Assembly (NCBI GenBank): GCA_021777285.1
Contig: JAJYDR010000041.1
Coordinates: forward strand, 1-16,983
From: Actinomycetes bacterium
Lineage (GTDB): Bacteria; Actinomycetota; Acidimicrobiia; Acidimicrobiales; RAAP-2
DNA: 16,983 bases
Reading direction: 5' to 3'
The stretch's first letter is position 1; the number at the start of each line of letters is the position of its first letter. The notes under the pieces were generated by a model, which was not told the origin of the DNA, made no database searches, and saw only the letters and a program-made list of their open reading frames with translations. Both the position numbers and the translations under genes were made by a program. Positions 14,385 to 16,983 of this stretch are shown one piece after another.

Positions 14385-15448
14385 CAGTGACCCCCGCCGA
14401 TACCCAGTTCGATCATCTCGCGCCGGCCGGCCTCGACGAGCGCGTGCGGCTCGGCGTAAACGTTGTCGAACATCGTCGTCGGATCCGGCGCGTCCATCGC
14501 GAGGACGTCCTCGCGCAGTTGCAGCGCTAACTGCTCGGCCTCGGCCGCGACCTCATCGAACGTCACCTTGTGCACGCCGAACTCGCGCGCGAGCAAGGCC
14601 TTTACCCGCTCGATTGGGTCACGGTGGCGCCATACCTCGACCTCGGCGTCCACGCGGTAGCGCGTCGGGTCGTCCGACGTGGTGTGCGCACCCATCCGGT
14701 AGGTGTAGGCCTCGATCAGCGTCGGGCCACCACCCGCGCGGGCGTTGTCGAGGGCGCGCTTGGCGACCTCGTACATCGCCAAGACGTCGTTGCCGTCGAC
14801 GCGCACGCCGGGGAAGCCGAAGCCGTGGGCGCGGTGGTAGAGCGGGATCTTGGTCTGCAACGACGTCGGCTCCGAGATCGCCCACTGGTTGTTCTGCAGA
14901 ACGAACACCACCGGGGCGTTGAACGACGCGGCCCAGACGAAGGACTCGAGGACGTCGCCCTGACTGGAGGCGCCGTCGCCGAAGAAGGTCATGACCGCCT
15001 CCTCGGCGCCGTCACGCTGAATGCCCATCGCGTAGCCGACAGCGTGCAGCGTCTGGTCACCCAGCACCACCATGGGCACTGAGTGGCGGTACTGCTGGGG
15101 GTCCCAGCCCCCGGACGTGGTCGCACGGAAGATCCGCAACATGTCGCGCGGTGGTACCCCGCGAGTCCACGCGACACCGTGCTCGCGGTAGCTCGGGAAG
15201 GAGAAGTCCATCGGGGCGAGCGCCCGACCAGCACCGATCTGGGCCGCCTCTTGGCCCTGGAGGGGCGCCCACAGCGCCAACTGGCCCTGGCGTTGGAGCG
15301 ACGTCGACTCGTTGCAGAGTCGCCGCACGATCACCATGTCTCGGTAGAAACCGAAGATCTCGTCACGCCCGAGTTCGCTGCCGTACTCGGGGTGGGGGAT
15401 TCGCTCGCCCTCGGGGGTGAGCAGTTGGACAAGCTCGTCACTGATCAT
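14384..15448 (-). CDS. 2-oxoacid dehydrogenase E1 component, alpha subunit (BkdA/PdhA-like)
   Basis: Thiamine-diphosphate-binding subunit, 354 residues from the ATG at 15448. The cofactor motif runs from GDGASSQGD (157-165) to QNNQWAIS (185-192). The phosphorylation-loop-like segment is MGAHTTSDDPTRYR (252-265) with the conserved His255. LQRQGQLALW and QGQEAAQIGAGRAL near 51-77 resemble the mycobacterial BkdA (Rv2497c) type as I remember it, which favours a branched-chain 2-oxoacid dehydrogenase; pyruvate remains possible. The frame is open to 15640, but the ATG at 15448 has GAAGGAGAG just upstream and a promoter beyond it, and homology starts there. First gene of the E1-alpha, E1-beta, E2 operon. 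No E3 gene is present, so a shared lipoamide dehydrogenase is probably used. Confidence 0.93.
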   Translation of the reverse strand: MISDELVQLLTPEGERIPHPEYGSELGRDEIFGFYRDMVIVRRLCNESTSLQRQGQLALWAPLQGQEAAQIGAGRALAPMDFSFPSYREHGVAWTRGVPPRDMLRIFRATTSGGWDPQQYRHSVPMVVLGDQTLHAVGYAMGIQRDGAEEAVMTFFGDGASSQGDVLESFVWAASFNAPVVFVLQNNQWAISEPTSLQTKIPLYHRAHGFGFPGVRVDGNDVLAMYEVAKRALDNARAGGGPTLIEAYTYRMGAHTTSDDPTRYRVDAEVEVWRHRDPIERVKALLAREFGVHKVTFDEVAAEAEQLALQLREDVLAMDAPDPTTMFDNVYAEPHALVEAGRREMIELGIGGGH

Positions 15449-15451
15449 TGA

Positions 15452-15460
15452 CTCTCCTTC
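15452..15460 (-). promoter_or_regulatory. Ribosome binding site of the E1-alpha gene
   Basis: Minus-strand GAAGGAGAG ends three bases before the ATG at 15448. It decides this start over the upstream in-frame ATG at 15640. Confidence 0.8.
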
Positions 15461-15476
15461 AGCCCGGCCCTTGGAA

Positions 15477-15504
15477 ACAATAGTCCCGTACCCCACTTCG
15501 GCAA
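15477..15504 (-). promoter_or_regulatory. Promoter of the 2-oxoacid dehydrogenase operon
   Basis: On the minus strand TTGCCG (15504-15499) and TATTGT (15482-15477) are separated by 16 bases. This is the best -35/-10 pair in the window. The predicted leader is about 20-30 bases and contains the ribosome site. Unlike most promoters here it is not leaderless. Confidence 0.6.
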
Positions 15505-15789
15505 CTTCGGGATAGCGCGGGGCGCCAACTACGCCCCAGAGCGAGTTCGAGACCGAAGTAACTCCGACGCGCCGACAAAAGTCGTCATTTCGGTTGCCTG
15601 TCATGAACGAGGCTCCCCCGACGAGAACGTGGGTCCTCATCGGGAATAAACCGGAAGGACGTCAACGACATGATTGCAGGCAAGACTCGATCTCAGTCGA
15701 AAGCCTCGTGACGCAATGCTCTGGACGCTGACGGGCTACGCCACCCGGTCACCGGTGTCGGACGATTTGATCTCCCCGACCATGGGGTA
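15505..15789. other. Non-coding stretch upstream of the E1-alpha promoter and IS fossil
   Basis: No intact gene. A 42-residue frame from the ATG at 15604 (MNEAPPTRTWVLIGNKPEG...) may be the eroded N-terminus of the transposase remnant that follows, but the match is too weak to claim. Base composition looks less GC-biased than that of the flanking genes. No RNA gene was recognised. Confidence 0.35.
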
Positions 15790-16158
15790 ATCGAGTTCAT
15801 GAACGATGCGCGTTTCATTCATGCCACCCTCGAGCTGCACGGCTGAGACGTCGACATCGCCGACATTCGAAAGGCGAAGGGATTGGCGACTCACCGCGAA
15901 GACCGAGACGATCGACACGTGGGTCTTGGCCGAGCGTGAACGAGCTCGATTCCGCCTACACCCCGAGCGCCGCGTGATGCGAAAGAACCGGATCCACGCG
16001 CCGTTGATGGCCTGTAACGAGCCCTGTGCGGTCTCGGACCTCGCTAGCCCCGAGGGCCGCGCTACGTAGCCACCTCACCATTCCTGCTCGGTGGTGCAAC
16101 ACTATGTCGAAGGCTCGAACTCAACGACATCATCGACAACGAGATCGGCTCGTCGTGA
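15790..16158 (+). pseudogene. Degenerate IS110-family transposase remnant
   Basis: No single frame is intact, but consecutive pieces read in IS110 order. First, LELHG, an in-frame TGA at 15844-15846, then DVDIADIRKAKGLA (15847-15888), which resembles the segment before the conserved KTDxxDA motif. A +1 shift near 15888 leads to AKTETIDTWVLAERERARF (from 15896), a variant of the KTD.IDA..LA motif of the DEDD domain. About 30 residues appear to be missing before RKNRIHAPL (about 15980) and then CAVSDL, which match the KNRIHA.L...PVSDL region. Another shift gives LELNDIIDNEIGSS (16114-16155), like the later helix. Stop, frameshifts and deletion mean it is inactive. IS110 elements lack long terminal inverted repeats, so ends cannot be set. 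Identification is from remembered family motifs. Confidence 0.6.
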
Positions 16159-16206
16159 CACGCCCCAGCAGGGCCCGCGTTTGATCGTCGAAGCAACAGC
16201 AACCCG

Positions 16207-16212
16207 TACCAT
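16207..16212 (+). promoter_or_regulatory. Candidate -10 box (TACCAT) for the MFS gene
   Basis: TACCAT is six bases before the ATG at 16219 and no ribosome site lies between. TTGATC at 16181-16186 is a possible -35, although the 20-base spacing is long. It sits just beyond the transposase remnant. Confidence 0.5.
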
Positions 16213-16218
16213 ACGTGG

Positions 16219-16983
16219 ATGGCTCGGCTCTGGGTGGACGTCGGACCGCTTCGCCACCACCGTGACTTCCGCCTCCTCGTGACCGGTCAACTGGTCTCGC
16301 TCTTCGGCAGCAATCTCACCGTCGTGGCCGTTCCCTACCAGGTGTACCGGGAGACTCACTCCAGTCTCTGGGTGGGTGTCGCAAGCCTCATCCAGCTCCC
16401 GGCGTTGATCGCCGGGTCACTCTGGGGTGGCGCCTTCGGCGACCGCTACGACCGTCGACATCTCTTCGTGCTCAGTTCGGTCGTGCTCGCACTGCTGAGC
16501 GGCGCGCTCGCCCTCAACGCGAACCTGACCCGGAGTCACTTCGTCGCGCTGCTCGTGCTCGCGGCCCTCGCCGCCGGCGCCGGCGGCTTCGCGGGTCCCA
16601 TTCGGACCGCGACCATCCCGCTGCTCGTGGACGGTGACGAACTCGTGGCTGCCTATTCGATCAACCAGGTCATCGTGAACACCGCGACCATCGTCGGTAC
16701 CGCCATCGCCGGCGTGCTGCTCGCCGCGGTCGGGCTTGCGTCGTGTTACTGGATCGACGCGGGGACCTTCGCCGTGCTGGCCGCGGCCACCTCGCTCATG
16801 GCCCCGATCCCCCCGAGCGGGGACCACGGCGGCGTCGCAGTGCTGCGCGCCATCCGCGACGGCTTTCGCTACGTGCGCGAGAACCCGACCGCCCAGGCCG
16901 TCTACCTGATCGACCTGAACGCCATGGTCTTCGGTCTGCCGCGCGCCCTCTTCCCGGCAGTGGCGCTCACCGTCTACCACGGC
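16219..16983 (+). CDS. Major facilitator superfamily exporter (3' partial)
   Basis: Membrane transporter, probably an exporter of the MFS_3/EntS-like type. The 255 codons visible run off the right edge with no stop. The N-terminus (LRHHRDFRLLVTGQLVSLFG, residues 11-30) is the standard first-helix pattern. SNLTVVAVPYQVY follows, then motif A GGAFGDRYDRRHLF near 70-83 with Asp75, Arg76, Arg79 and Arg80. Further helices include the fourth/fifth-helix pattern AAGAGGFAGPIRTATIPLLV and INQVIVNTATIVGTAIAGVLL. The central loop contains RAIRDGFRYVRENP. The first six helices and the start of the second half are therefore present. The ATG is chosen because it begins the conserved helix and fits a leaderless promoter. 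Substrate cannot be inferred. Confidence 0.88.
   Translation, partial: MARLWVDVGPLRHHRDFRLLVTGQLVSLFGSNLTVVAVPYQVYRETHSSLWVGVASLIQLPALIAGSLWGGAFGDRYDRRHLFVLSSVVLALLSGALALNANLTRSHFVALLVLAALAAGAGGFAGPIRTATIPLLVDGDELVAAYSINQVIVNTATIVGTAIAGVLLAAVGLASCYWIDAGTFAVLAAATSLMAPIPPSGDHGGVAVLRAIRDGFRYVRENPTAQAVYLIDLNAMVFGLPRALFPAVALTVYHG

Noticed and set aside
15449..15640. 64-residue N-terminal extension of E1-alpha
   Set aside because: Runs through the best promoter of the window and is unlike the family N-terminus; the internal ATG has a strong ribosome site.
15736..15918. 60-codon minus-strand frame, and the 87-codon plus frame at 15806-16069, as intact genes
   Set aside because: The plus frame contains the central IS110 motifs but starts inside the family's domain and lacks its ends, so it is a piece of a pseudogene; the minus frame is its antisense and has no ribosome site.
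16417..16980. 187-codon minus-strand frame at the right end
   Set aside because: Antisense of the MFS transporter, whose motif A and helices are clear on the plus strand; the frame is Gly/Glu/Arg/His-rich without motifs.
1..16983. CRISPR array, tRNA, rRNA or phage genes
   Set aside because: No direct-repeat/spacer pattern, cloverleaf, rRNA segment or phage-like protein was recognised on reading both strands; small structured RNAs cannot be excluded without a covariance-model search.

Overview
The window is high-GC DNA that reads like an actinobacterial chromosome. Support for this includes dense 4-bp start/stop overlaps, frequent GTG starts, extended -10 boxes lying 6-8 bases before start codons, and an actinobacterial-type 2-oxoacid dehydrogenase. 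The class Acidimicrobiia is my best guess, but it rests on general resemblance only. No rRNA, tRNA or CRISPR array was seen.

Layout. (1) 1-5296, plus strand: a branched-chain amino-acid-type (HAAT) ABC transporter, consisting of a substrate-binding protein cut by the left edge, LivG, LivF, LivH and LivM. A 3-hydroxybutyrate dehydrogenase-like SDR follows directly. LivG to the SDR is linked by four consecutive 4-bp overlaps. (2) 5330-7656: a short MscS-type channel (+) converges on an LCP-family cell-wall ligase (-), with two tandem hairpins between them. (3) 7732-8883: a serine beta-lactamase/esterase-like protein, divergent from the LCP gene. About 380 bp with no convincing gene follow. (4) 9266-10732: a secreted protein built from eight regular repeats, each with a Cys-x5-Cys pair, probably a beta-propeller. 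(5) 10810-12034: an OmpR/PhoB-type response regulator without an adjacent kinase, then a BCP-type peroxiredoxin. (6) 15448-12040, minus strand: a tightly overlapped operon for E1-alpha, E1-beta and lipoyl-E2 of a branched-chain 2-oxoacid (or pyruvate) dehydrogenase, with a recognisable promoter. E3 is not in the window. (7) 15505-16206: no intact gene, but a decayed IS110-family transposase can be read across stops and a frameshift. (8) 16219-end: an MFS exporter cut by the right edge.

How the genes may work together: the HAAT transporter, the BCKDH-type E1/E2 and the hydroxybutyrate dehydrogenase would fit uptake and oxidation of branched-chain or ketogenic substrates. The two blocks are separate operons, so this link is inference. 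The most striking features are the eight-repeat Cys-paired secreted protein, the recurrent leaderless-promoter architecture, and the IS110 fossil.
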